This document shows positions 1 through 7,048 of a DNA stretch of 56,604 nucleotides, one piece after another. The position numbers were made by a program, and so were the translations under genes. Source of the stretch: 2-12-FULL-41-17 sp964562855 (GTDB lineage Bacteria; Patescibacteriota; Microgenomatia; Curtissbacterales; GWA2-41-24); contig CAZLVB010000003.1 of assembly GCA_964562855.1 (NCBI GenBank), positions 1 to 56,604 on the forward strand. The letters run 5' to 3'. The notes below the pieces were generated by a model, which saw nothing but the letters and a program-made list of their open reading frames with translations, did no database searches and had not been told where the DNA came from. Numbering within the stretch: position 1 is the first letter of the stretch; every line of letters starts with the position of its first letter.

Positions 1-24
1 ATGGTTCGAATCCATCACGGCCCA
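1..24 (+). tRNA. 3' end of a tRNA cut by the window edge
   Basis: The first bases read as a T-arm (stem ATGG/CCAT around TTCGAAT, with one more G:C pair if the base before the window is G) followed by ACGGCCC and A. That fits the 3' half of a tRNA with acceptor 5' strand GGGCCGT. The anticodon is outside the window, so the identity is unknown. The bases after it (CAC) are not CCA, so CCA would be added after transcription. The stretch from here to 193 holds no gene I can support. Confidence 0.5.
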
Positions 25-193
25 CACATTACGAAATATTTATGCTGCGGTCCTCAGCCATTGCATGGCTTGCGGTCCTAAATGTGAAGGTCGATGGCTA
101 TAGTCCTGAGAGTAATCGAAGGATTCACTTTTTCTCGGAAGAGAAAAATATCGCTCGCGAAGCGAGGAAGATATCCCATCTGGGCCCACTAAT

Positions 194-610
194 ATGCAAG
201 AACGAGGAATAGACACCCGCGAACCAAGAAACCGCTTACGAAGGTTCCTTACATACGCAGCTTTTGGAGTTGCAGTAGGAACGCTTACTATTATCACTAC
301 TAATAACACAATTGAGTTGTATCAAAAAATGACATCAGATCCTGCGTATATCGACCGGCAATATGCTCTTTGCGAACAAAATATGGATGCGGTTGAAATG
401 TTTATAAATGGGGAAAGCCTAAGTTTAAGTGATGATGTTACGCTGGAAAATTGCATTAATTTTTTGAATGAAGCGGAAGCAATAGGCGCAGATGTACCGG
501 AAGGTTTGCAGGAAGACATTGAAATAATAGACAGGATTCTTGATGAGTATAGAAGTCGACAGACGCCCACAATACTCGGAGCTTTGACAATCAAATCGTC
601 CGTGACTTAG
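194..610 (+). CDS. Small membrane-anchored hypothetical protein (138 aa)
   Basis: I do not recognise a family. The protein has a basic N-terminus, one hydrophobic segment at about residues 21-36 (TYAAFGVAVGTLTIITT), and an acidic, mostly helical C-terminal part with two Cys. The likely topology is N-in with the C-terminal part outside. Alternative open frames overlap on the minus strand, but only this one has an anchor-plus-soluble-domain pattern. There is no clear ribosome binding site. It stands alone before the PHP gene. Confidence that it is a real gene is moderate. Confidence 0.5.
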   Translation: MQERGIDTREPRNRLRRFLTYAAFGVAVGTLTIITTNNTIELYQKMTSDPAYIDRQYALCEQNMDAVEMFINGESLSLSDDVTLENCINFLNEAEAIGADVPEGLQEDIEIIDRILDEYRSRQTPTILGALTIKSSVT

Positions 611-690
611 AATTCTCATCCGATGAAACTCGAAATGTCGATGCATTTGCCACTGGAACCCGGTTCGGATACTAATGCTTGGCATGTCAA

Positions 691-718
691 TTGAGGGCGA
701 TATTCCATTTTTTAGTCT
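691..718 (+). promoter_or_regulatory. Predicted promoter of the PHP gene, leaderless spacing
   Basis: TTGAGG (691-696), 16-nt spacer, TAGTCT (713-718), then six bases to the GTG start at 725. Transcription would begin at or next to the start codon, and no Shine-Dalgarno sequence is present. The boxes are weak; the spacing, shared with stronger examples in this window, supports the call. Confidence 0.35.
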
Positions 719-724
719 TACCTA

Positions 725-1498
725 GTGAATTCTCTTGCCGTTCTTCATTCCCACACGACATTTTCCGATGGGATGGTGACGCCGGCTGAACTTGTCAGGG
801 CATGTGCCAAGAGAAAAGTTAAAGTCCTTGCTATAACAGACCACGACACAATTGCCGGTTACAAAGAAGCTCGAGTTGCGGGTAAAAAATACGGAGTTAA
901 TGTTATTTGTGGGGAGGAAGTGCAATCAAGCCTACCGCGAGGACTACACGTAATTGGGCTTTTTTTAAAAAAAGCTGTTCCTCATTCAAAACCACTTGAT
1001 TGGACAATTGAAACGATCCAAGAACAGGGCGGACTTGCGGTAGTTGCCCATCCTCTTTCGCGTGTCGGGCCAATTCCATGGCCGACTGGAGCTTTTCAGA
1101 TGTGGGATTTAAGAAAGTTAGTCAAAAGGACAAAAGTTGACGGCATCGAAATTCAGTATCCTTCGCTTTGGAAATCGGATGAAAAAAGGCTTGAAGATTT
1201 CTACGAAAAGAATAAGACAAAATTGGGTGCGAAGATCGGAGCAAGCGACAGCCATTTCGGGAGTGCCGACCTTTTTTCTTTTATGACAAGTTTTTCCGGA
1301 AAGGGTGCAAAAGATTTGTATGAGGCAATAAAAGAGAGGAAAACGGGAATTGTTGTGGCAGAAAAACGGTCTGTAGGTTTTAAGATGGGAATACTGCAGA
1401 AGAAAAAGGCGTTGGTGGATCTTGGATATAGCCGTTACAACGAGATGGCAAAACGTTGGATGCGGTTTGATTTTAGAAATTTTGAGGAAAATCTCTAG
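725..1498 (+). CDS. PHP-domain metal-dependent phosphoesterase
   Basis: This is a 257-aa PHP (polymerase and histidinol phosphatase) domain protein of the TrpH/YciV type. Known members hydrolyse small phosphoesters such as 3',5'-nucleotide bisphosphates or degrade short RNA. The metal-binding motifs are in order: HSHTTFSDG near the N-terminus, ITDHD, the Glu in CGEEVQ, VAHPLSR in the middle, and ASDSHFGS toward the C-terminus. The start is GTG. The length is close to that of stand-alone PHP proteins (about 220-290 aa). The protein is cytosolic, with no signal peptide. Its stop codon overlaps the end of a minus-strand clp remnant. The exact substrate cannot be told from sequence. Confidence 0.85.
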   Translation: MNSLAVLHSHTTFSDGMVTPAELVRACAKRKVKVLAITDHDTIAGYKEARVAGKKYGVNVICGEEVQSSLPRGLHVIGLFLKKAVPHSKPLDWTIETIQEQGGLAVVAHPLSRVGPIPWPTGAFQMWDLRKLVKRTKVDGIEIQYPSLWKSDEKRLEDFYEKNKTKLGAKIGASDSHFGSADLFSFMTSFSGKGAKDLYEAIKERKTGIVVAEKRSVGFKMGILQKKKALVDLGYSRYNEMAKRWMRFDFRNFEENL

Positions 1499-1600
1499 AG
1501 AAAACCAAGCAGAGTTTGGGCATCAACCTTACTTCCACTTTTTGCGGTGCCGTCGATTATTAATTTTGCAATTCTGTCTAGTGATTTTGTTATTTTTTCC
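1495..1600 (-). pseudogene. Orphan 3' tail of a second Clp ATPase gene
   Basis: The minus strand reads LDRIAKLIIDGTAKSGSK and ends QTLLGFL-stop. This aligns along its length with the last residues of the intact Clp ATPase next door (IEDGIAKMIIDSSAKSGT ... ATLLKFLS). The DNA is clearly diverged, so this is not an assembly duplicate. It is cut off from the intact gene by the small ORF at 1622-1993. It looks like what remained when the resident clp gene was replaced by a homolog. Confidence 0.7.
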
Positions 1601-1621
1601 TAAATATGCTCAAATTAAGAT

Positions 1622-1993
1622 GTGAAAGGAATGTTAATTATTATAGCGGTAGTTGTCGCAGTCGTTTATTTTGGAAATCAATATCTGCGCAAACCTTTAG
1701 GACTTAAGCCGATTTTACCGACTGTTTTTTTTGAGAATGTAGCTGACGCAAATTCCATAGTTTTAGATTTCGGCGCTTGTCTTGCGGAAAAAGGGACTGT
1801 CAGCGGAGAATTCGGGTCGATATTAATAGAAGTCTGGAGCCGTGATATCGGCATGTGCAATTTTAACTATGTCTATAGCACCTACAAAAAGCGTGTTTTG
1901 TGTATAGTTCCGAAGAATTTAGGAAGGATGACGTTTCAAAAGTCTCCAGAAGGAGTAAATTTTTCTGATTTAGATACTTATTGTCACACCTGA
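1622..1993 (+). CDS. Small anchored hypothetical protein (123 aa)
   Basis: The family is not recognised. There is an N-terminal hydrophobic helix (residues 4-18, MLIIIAVVVAVVYFG) and then a soluble domain of about 100 residues with four Cys (at about 58, 84, 95 and 121), which could form disulfides outside the cell. The start is GTG. The gene sits exactly between the orphan clp tail and the intact clp gene, so it may have arrived with the event that separated them. It runs convergently toward clp, 25 nt away. Confidence 0.5.
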   Translation: MKGMLIIIAVVVAVVYFGNQYLRKPLGLKPILPTVFFENVADANSIVLDFGACLAEKGTVSGEFGSILIEVWSRDIGMCNFNYVYSTYKKRVLCIVPKNLGRMTFQKSPEGVNFSDLDTYCHT

Positions 1994-2018
1994 AGCTTTT
2001 GGCGACGCCGTTTCTTTT

Positions 2019-4430
2019 TTAAGACAAAAATTTCAGAAGAGTGGCGGCGGGGATTGCGGTGCCGCTTTTTGCGGAACTGTCGATTATCATCTTGGCAATG
2101 CCGTCCTCGATTTTGTCCTGAATCAGGCGGCGAATGGGGCGCGCGCCGAATTGAGGGTCAAAGCCTTGTTTGGCCACTTTTTCGGCAAGCTCATCGGTGA
2201 TTTCCAAAGAGAGATTTTTGGTATCCTTGAGCTTCTGGGCCAGGGATAAAAGCATTAGTTTAGTGACTTTAATAATTTGGTCTTCTGTCAAGGGTTTGTA
2301 GACAACGACACCATCAAATCTATTGATGAGCTCAGGGTTAAAAAGTCCTTCGGAAAGCACAAATTCGACCAGTTTCGTGGAAAGATCAGCAGTTTCTTTG
2401 GCGACTTCCTCCCTTATAAATTCGGCGCCGGCGTTAGATGTAGCAATGATAATGACGTTGTCGAACTTTACCTTTTTGCCAAAAGAATCGGTTAAAAAGC
2501 CTTCATCCAATATTTGCAAAAATAAGTTTTGGACATCTTTTGTGGCCTTTTCAAACTCGTCAACCAAAAGCAGGCAGTAGGGATTCTGGCGGATTTCGCT
2601 GGCAAGCCTGCCCGGAACTTCTTTGTCGATATCGCCAATCAACTTCTTAAGACTGTCTTCGTCTTGAAATTCACTCATATCCAGACGAACCATTTTGTTT
2701 TCATCTCCAAAGTACGTTTGAGCCAGTGCCTTGGCTGTTTCGGTTTTGCCCACGCCCGTTGGGCCAAGAAAAAGAAATGAGCCGATTGGGCGATTGCCGA
2801 CTTCGACTTCCGCTCTTGCCCTGCGCATGGCACGGGCAATTTCATCAATTGCTTCATCCTGGCCGATGATCCGCTTGTGCAAAATGGCCTCAAGATTTTT
2901 TAACTTTTCGGCTTCACTTTTGGTTATTTGCCCGACAGGCAAATGAACCTTTTCGCTTAATAATTCATCTATCAATTTTTCATCAACAGTTTTTAGTTTG
3001 CGGTTTTTCGCAAGGGCAATGGCGTCTTCCAAAAGCAATATTGATTTATCCGGTTGTCTTCTTTCGGAAATCAGCTTTTCGCTTTTGGTGACTATTTCCG
3101 ATATCGCCCGCAATGTTACGGCTATTTTTTCTTTGCGGAATGCTTCGAGGGATTTACTTATAACGATATCGAGTGTTTGGGTAGCTGTTGCCTCTTCGAT
3201 ATCGAATTTTTCAAATAGTTTAAGAAAACTGGAATTGACTTGTATGTATTTTTTAAAATTTTCGGGAGTAGTAATGCCGATTATTGGCAGGTTATTGTCG
3301 TTTAATGTTAATGCCAAAACATCGGTTAGGTCTATGCGGTTGTCGCGCGGGGAAGAGATTTGGTCGATATGATCAACAACAAGGATGATGTTGCCGGCAT
3401 TTTTGGCCTCGGCTATTACCGCCTCGAAAGCGCTTTTGGCCTCTATCAAGGTTTTGCCGCTTCCGGCTAAAGCGACAGTATCCAAAAGCATCAGCCGTTT
3501 GTCCTCCAGTGATTTGATTTGCAGTCTTTTAATCATTGCTGCCAGTTCAAAAATAAGATTGTGTTTACCCACACCCGGTTCGCCAACCAGAAGGACGTTG
3601 TTATTCTCCAGTCTTGTCAAAACGTTTTGAATTTTCCCCAATAATTCTTCCCGCTTTTGTGAGGGAAGTCTGCTTGAGGCTATTTCCGATGCATACCGGT
3701 CGAGTGTATTGGTGTAGCCATAAGAAAGCGTCCGGCCAATTGCGGGGAAGGCGACAGATTTGGGTGTTTCCAAATCGAAATTTAAATGCTCGACTAAAGT
3801 TTTAAAATCTGCGTTGTTTATATTAGTTTTTGCGAAATATTCTCTCAGGTCTTGCCACTTTTCAGCTAGTAGAAAGATCGTGTCCGCGGCCTTTTGGCCT
3901 GATGTTATTCCAAGGGTTTGTGGGTTGGGAAGAGCCGAAAAGATTTTCTCAAAACTTTCGTCAAAAAATATACTCAATAATTTAAAGAATGCAGAGCCGG
4001 TTAATTTCTTTGAAAAAGACGCCGCATTTTCAAGATCGCCTTCAAAAATATAGCTGTTTTTGATTTTTAAAAATCTGTCAATTGCCACAAAAGGGAAAAT
4101 TAACCAAACAAGGACCAAGGGTATGGAAATTAAAAACATAAATAGTGTTGCCAGAAACCATGCACAAATCAAGATTATGCGGACCGTAAAACCAACTATG
4201 GAGGAGGTTAAGTTAAAGGTGAGCTTGTCAAGAAGGTCCTTAGCAAAGAACTTTTGGCTCTTGCCGGTAACTGCTAATCGTCTATAAGGAGCAACTAAGT
4301 TTCTAAGAAGGCCAAGAATATTAAATACTTTGGCAATTTGGCCAAATAGTAGAACTCTTTCTTTTAGGAATCTGGGCAGTTCACTTTGGTAATGCCAAAG
4401 AATAATGTTTTGGGCAGGATATTGGGTCAC
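2019..4430 (-). CDS. Membrane-anchored double-AAA+ Clp ATPase (ClpA/ClpC type)
   Basis: This 803-aa protein has two AAA+ modules of the Hsp100/Clp family, which unfold proteins and feed them to a protease. Residues about 75-117 form two membrane helices, so it is probably anchored with its ATPase domains in the cytosol, and the usual Clp N-domain is missing. The second module is canonical: GPTGVGKT (556-563), LLLVDEFEKA (620-629), ATSNAG sensor 1, GARPIRR sensor 2 (762-768). The first is degenerate: GEPGVGKH (283-290) has His where Thr/Ser binds Mg-ATP, and the Walker B has VVDHID (351-356), lacking the catalytic Glu. Start GTG is chosen from the promoter 6 nt upstream. No clpP lies nearby. 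Confidence 0.85.
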   Translation of the reverse strand: MTQYPAQNIILWHYQSELPRFLKERVLLFGQIAKVFNILGLLRNLVAPYRRLAVTGKSQKFFAKDLLDKLTFNLTSSIVGFTVRIILICAWFLATLFMFLISIPLVLVWLIFPFVAIDRFLKIKNSYIFEGDLENAASFSKKLTGSAFFKLLSIFFDESFEKIFSALPNPQTLGITSGQKAADTIFLLAEKWQDLREYFAKTNINNADFKTLVEHLNFDLETPKSVAFPAIGRTLSYGYTNTLDRYASEIASSRLPSQKREELLGKIQNVLTRLENNNVLLVGEPGVGKHNLIFELAAMIKRLQIKSLEDKRLMLLDTVALAGSGKTLIEAKSAFEAVIAEAKNAGNIILVVDHIDQISSPRDNRIDLTDVLALTLNDNNLPIIGITTPENFKKYIQVNSSFLKLFEKFDIEEATATQTLDIVISKSLEAFRKEKIAVTLRAISEIVTKSEKLISERRQPDKSILLLEDAIALAKNRKLKTVDEKLIDELLSEKVHLPVGQITKSEAEKLKNLEAILHKRIIGQDEAIDEIARAMRRARAEVEVGNRPIGSFLFLGPTGVGKTETAKALAQTYFGDENKMVRLDMSEFQDEDSLKKLIGDIDKEVPGRLASEIRQNPYCLLLVDEFEKATKDVQNLFLQILDEGFLTDSFGKKVKFDNVIIIATSNAGAEFIREEVAKETADLSTKLVEFVLSEGLFNPELINRFDGVVVYKPLTEDQIIKVTKLMLLSLAQKLKDTKNLSLEITDELAEKVAKQGFDPQFGARPIRRLIQDKIEDGIAKMIIDSSAKSGTAIPAATLLKFLS

Positions 4431-4436
4431 AACTTA

Positions 4437-4466
4437 AATGTACCAAGAAGGATTGACGTACTTCAA
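4437..4466 (-). promoter_or_regulatory. Predicted promoter of the Clp ATPase gene, leaderless spacing
   Basis: Read on the minus strand: TTGAAG (4466-4461), 18-nt spacer, TACATT (4442-4437), six bases, then the GTG start at 4430. No ribosome binding site is present. Confidence 0.5.
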
Positions 4467-4483
4467 TTTTGTGACGATTATTA

Positions 4484-4512
4484 TTGTAAAAATTTCCTTT
4501 TTATGTTAAAAA
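4484..4512 (+). promoter_or_regulatory. Predicted promoter of the tandem-HTH gene
   Basis: TTGTAA (4484-4489), 17-nt spacer, TAAAAA (4507-4512), with ATG 4522 nine bases further on. If correct, the ATG at 4513 touches the -10 box and cannot be the start. A TTGACG at 4453-4458 is an alternative -35 for an upstream promoter. Confidence 0.35.
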
Positions 4513-4521
4513 ATGTGGCTT

Positions 4522-5037
4522 ATGACACAAGAAAGAGTTGAGGGAAAGCCCGCTTTTAGTGATCTGCAGCAGCGGATGATTGCTTATTTGGTTTCAGATT
4601 ATGATGAGGTGGCAAGAGGAAATGTTGAGGCTACAATGGCTCAATCTTTGGGGATTGGGCGGGATGTGGTCAAACAAACTCTTGAAAATTTAGAAGAAAG
4701 AGCCGAATGTCCTAATAGAACTGCCGCTTTAACAAAAGTAGTCAAGGTCGCTGTCGTCGTCAGAGCGCTTGACTGGTCGCAAATCCCTGATTTTTCCGGA
4801 AAACTCGGCAAAGTTGAGCAGCTTGTCGCTGATGAATTTTATAAAGGAAGCATAAATTCGGAAGTGATTGCCCATTTGAGAGAGGTTAACCCTCATTTTA
4901 ACCAAGAAGCATTTTATAAGGTGAGAGGTAGTATTTTTAGGACGTTGGGTGTTAAAAATAGATTTGCGGTTGTTGCCGCGATGGCCAAGAAAAGAGTTGA
5001 GGAACAAGAAGCTAAGCATACCCAAGATAATGTTTAA
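4522..5037 (+). CDS. Tandem LuxR-like helix-turn-helix protein
   Basis: This protein of about 171 aa has two successive regions resembling the LuxR/GerE DNA-binding fold. The first has MAQSLGIGRDVVKQTLENL followed by CPNRTAALTKV. The second ends FRTLGVKNRFAVVAAMAKK, matching the usual LGV-NR-AVA ending of such domains. There is no receiver or sensor domain, so it may be a constitutive transcription factor or nucleoid-type regulator. It is divergent from the Clp gene. ATG 4522 is preferred over 4513 because of the promoter position. Its 3' end overlaps the remnant folC start. The target is unknown. Confidence 0.6.
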   Translation: MTQERVEGKPAFSDLQQRMIAYLVSDYDEVARGNVEATMAQSLGIGRDVVKQTLENLEERAECPNRTAALTKVVKVAVVVRALDWSQIPDFSGKLGKVEQLVADEFYKGSINSEVIAHLREVNPHFNQEAFYKVRGSIFRTLGVKNRFAVVAAMAKKRVEEQEAKHTQDNV

Positions 5038-5077
5038 AGATTACAATGAAGTTAGAAGTTGGCTGGAAAAATTCTAG
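5030..5077 (+). pseudogene. Orphan 5' end of a second folC gene
   Basis: This reads MFKDYNEVRSWLEKF then TAG. It matches the N-terminus of the intact gene 92 nt downstream (MFENYVDVRTWLENF) at 9 of 15 residues, with the same ATG-TTT opening. The ATG overlaps the stop region of the HTH gene, as a translationally coupled start would. A short hairpin-bearing repeat (5078-5121, CCAC-GAA-GTGG) separates it from the real start. Confidence 0.7.
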
Positions 5078-5121
5078 GCCCGCAATCCACGAAGTGGACG
5101 AGGACCGCAAAATTTTCTGAT

Positions 5122-6813
5122 ATGTTTGAAAATTATGTTGATGTCCGAACCTGGCTAGAAAATTTTATCCCCCAGACTTACACAAAGAAAAATTTAGGAC
5201 TTAACCGAATAAAGCACCTTTTAAAACTTCTGGGAAACCCGCAAGACAATTTCAAATCAATTCATATTGCCGGGACAAGCGGAAAGGGAAGCACGGCTTA
5301 CTACATTGCAAGGCTTTTGCAATCTTCCAGTGTCATTCTGGGGAACGGAGTGACTCCAGAATCCTCCTTTTTTGTAGATTCTGGACCAAGCCAGAATGAC
5401 AAAAAGGGTTTCAAGGTTGGTCTTCATATCTCTCCTCATCTTGTCGACATCCGTGAGAGGATGCAAATTTTTTCTTCTCCCGTCATTCCCGCCCTTCAAT
5501 TGTCATTCCCGCAGAAGCGGGAATCAATTCAGGGTAAACTCGCGGGAATCCAAAAAGCAACCCAGGACTGGATTCTCGATCCCTTCGATAATACTCAGGA
5601 CAAGCGGGTCGAGAATGACAGCACCATCATGCCCATGAAGCGGTTTGTTGAGCTTATGAATGCAATAAAGCCTGCCGTAGAAGGGATGAGCGGCTCAAAA
5701 GTAGGTCCGCCCAATGAATTGGGCGGGACTCGCCCGTACGCGGGCGGTTTGCCTAGCTATTTTGAGATTTTGGTTGCTGCTTCTTTTTTGTATTTTGCTA
5801 GGGAAAAGGTCGATTGGGCGGTGGTGGAGGTGGGATTGGGGGGAAGGCTGGATGCGACGAATGTTTTAAGGCCGGAATTGGCAGTTATTACCAATATTGG
5901 ATTGGATCATACAGAGATTTTAGGAAAGACAATTAGCAAGATAGCGAGGGAAAAGGCGGGGATTATAAAAGAGGGAATTCCGGTAGTGACAGGTGGTCCT
6001 TCGACTCCCCTTCGACCAGTTCGAGAAACTCCCTTCGAAGTAACTCAGGGCAAGCAGGGCAAGCAAGCTCAGGGTCGCTCAGGATCTTCGATCTCTCGAT
6101 ATAACTCGAGATCTTCGACAAGCGGAAAGGCGTTGGGAGTGATAAAAAAAGTTGTAAAACAGAAAAAAGCAACATTGATTACAATTGATACTCAATCCGA
6201 GAAATCTGATATAAACAATTATCTTGCTTTATATAATGATATATTAAAGTATAGTGATATTTTTGCCACGAAGGACGTATTTTTTTTGGCTTTAGCAGCT
6301 CTATCACAGCTCAAAATCCCGCTTTCTAAAGCTAACGTAATTGAGGCTTTTTCAGCCTCATTTCCGGCAAGATTTGAAGAAATTGCACCAAACATATTAG
6401 TGGACGGTGCTCATAATTTGGGGAAAATGAAGACTTTGGTTAATTTCTTAAAAATGCGATTTCCTTCAAAAAAGATTAGCCTCGTGGTAGCTTTCAAAAA
6501 AGGTAAAGACTGGAAGGGTATGTTGAGATATCTGACAAAAAATCTTGATATAGAAAGAGTATATACGACACAGTTTTATGCAGTCACGGATACGGGTTTT
6601 TTTGCAGCCGTCGACCCGCTGGAGATAAAGAGATTTATGATTAATGATTTAGGATTTAGGAATTTCCAAGTAAAGACTTTCGAGAATTCGCAGGAGGCTG
6701 TGTTTGAGGCTCTACAGTCAACTGTTTACCGTGAACCGTCGACTGTTCTTATTACCGGCTCACTGTATTTGGCGGGCGAAGCAAGAACAATCTGGAAGTT
6801 GCCGGAATTTTAA
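5122..6813 (+). CDS. folC: Folylpolyglutamate synthase / dihydrofolate synthase with in-frame repeat insertions
   Basis: This Mur-ligase-family enzyme adds glutamate to folates (or to dihydropteroate) using ATP. It has the P-loop HIAGTSGKGSTAYY near residue 52, SYFEILVAASFLYFA, VEVGLGGRLDATNV, NIGLDHTEILG, IAREKAGIIKEG, and the C-terminal ILVDGAHN. Start ATG 5122 is preferred over an upstream TTG because it matches the family N-terminus and the orphan copy. At 563 aa it is about 130 residues longer than usual (about 430). Four repeat-derived stretches account for this: 5332-5400, 5482-5619, about 5706-5750 and 5994-6120. They avoid the core motifs and keep the frame, so the enzyme may still work. 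Confidence 0.9.
   Translation: MFENYVDVRTWLENFIPQTYTKKNLGLNRIKHLLKLLGNPQDNFKSIHIAGTSGKGSTAYYIARLLQSSSVILGNGVTPESSFFVDSGPSQNDKKGFKVGLHISPHLVDIRERMQIFSSPVIPALQLSFPQKRESIQGKLAGIQKATQDWILDPFDNTQDKRVENDSTIMPMKRFVELMNAIKPAVEGMSGSKVGPPNELGGTRPYAGGLPSYFEILVAASFLYFAREKVDWAVVEVGLGGRLDATNVLRPELAVITNIGLDHTEILGKTISKIAREKAGIIKEGIPVVTGGPSTPLRPVRETPFEVTQGKQGKQAQGRSGSSISRYNSRSSTSGKALGVIKKVVKQKKATLITIDTQSEKSDINNYLALYNDILKYSDIFATKDVFFLALAALSQLKIPLSKANVIEAFSASFPARFEEIAPNILVDGAHNLGKMKTLVNFLKMRFPSKKISLVVAFKKGKDWKGMLRYLTKNLDIERVYTTQFYAVTDTGFFAAVDPLEIKRFMINDLGFRNFQVKTFENSQEAVFEALQSTVYREPSTVLITGSLYLAGEARTIWKLPEF
5332..5400. repeat. Palindromic repeat read in frame inside folC (1)
   Basis: Perfect 10-bp outer arms, GTCATTCTGG (5332-5341) and CCAGAATGAC (5391-5400), with a second nested pair inside. 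The length is 69 bp, exactly 23 codons. It follows the first P-loop helix of FolC. Confidence 0.8.
5482..5619. repeat. Composite palindromic repeat read in frame inside folC (2)
   Basis: Begins GTCATTCCCG, contains CCCGC-AGAA-GCGGG, and ends GAGAATGAC. The length is 138 bp, or 46 codons. A related unit lies in the intergenic region near 31810-31900. Confidence 0.75.
5706..5750. repeat. Double-hairpin repeat read in frame inside folC (3)
   Basis: Two GC-rich hairpins in a row: CCGCCCAAT with its near complement TTGGGCGG, then CGCCCG with CGGGCG. The encoded residues (PPNELGGTRPYAGG) have no counterpart in FolC. Confidence 0.65.
5994..6120. repeat. CCTTCGAC/CTCAGGGC-type repeat read in frame inside folC (4)
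   Basis: Carries CCTTCGACTCCCC, CCTTCGAAG, CTCAGGGCAAG, CTCAGGGTCG and CGAGATCTTCG. It encodes a Ser/Gly/Gln-rich stretch between the central domain and the GKALGVIKKV strand. Confidence 0.7.
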
Positions 6814-6815
6814 TA

Positions 6816-6977
6816 TCACCAATCGTTTTCTTTAGGCTTGGAAATGATGATTTTTTTAGCTTTGGGATTTGCTTCAACTTTGACATAAGTTGTACTGTCC
6901 AAACCTAGTTTTTTCAACATCCTTTTGTCCAGCGTAATTCCTACAGAATTACCAATTCTAATTATTTTCCTGATCAT
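6816..6977 (-). CDS. AbrB/MazE-type DNA-binding protein (53 aa)
   Basis: This is a very small swapped-hairpin AbrB-family protein. It reads MIRKIIRIGNSVGITLDKRM, then LKKLGLDSTTYVKVEA and a basic tail ending KPKENDW. The RIGNSVGITL and LKKLGL motifs are the hallmark of this fold, used by MazE/VapB antitoxins and small transcription factors. No toxin gene is adjacent, so it may be an orphan antitoxin or a regulator. It is divergent from pgk and shares its promoter region. A perfect inverted repeat overlaps its start codon and suggests autoregulation. Confidence 0.8.
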   Translation of the reverse strand: MIRKIIRIGNSVGITLDKRMLKKLGLDSTTYVKVEANPKAKKIIISKPKENDW

Positions 6978-6997
6978 GTTATAACACGTTATAACAT
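6976..6997. promoter_or_regulatory. Perfect inverted repeat, candidate AbrB operator
   Basis: Arms ATGTTATAAC (6976-6985) and GTTATAACAT (6988-6997), separated by AC. It covers the -10 box and the start codon of the AbrB-type gene, so binding would block both transcription and translation start. Autorepression is typical for this family. Confidence 0.6.
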
Positions 6998-7041
6998 TTT
7001 AGGGTGAAAATTTGCAAACGAGTTGCGAGATCGATGATACT
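6988..7041. promoter_or_regulatory. Bidirectional promoter sharing one palindromic -35 box
   Basis: TTGCAA (7012-7017) is its own reverse complement. Rightward, 18 nt then GATACT (7036-7041), 7 nt before the pgk GTG. Leftward, 18 nt then TATAAC (6993-6988), 10 nt before the abrB-type ATG. Both spacers are equal. Confidence 0.5.
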
Positions 7042-7048
7042 GGAATAA

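Noticed and set aside
171..193. A second tRNA-like end (CCCATCTGGGCCCAC) resembling the tRNA 3' end at position 1
   Set aside because: There is no TTCGAAT loop or cloverleaf around it; the likeness is short and could be chance, though an attachment-site remnant cannot be excluded.
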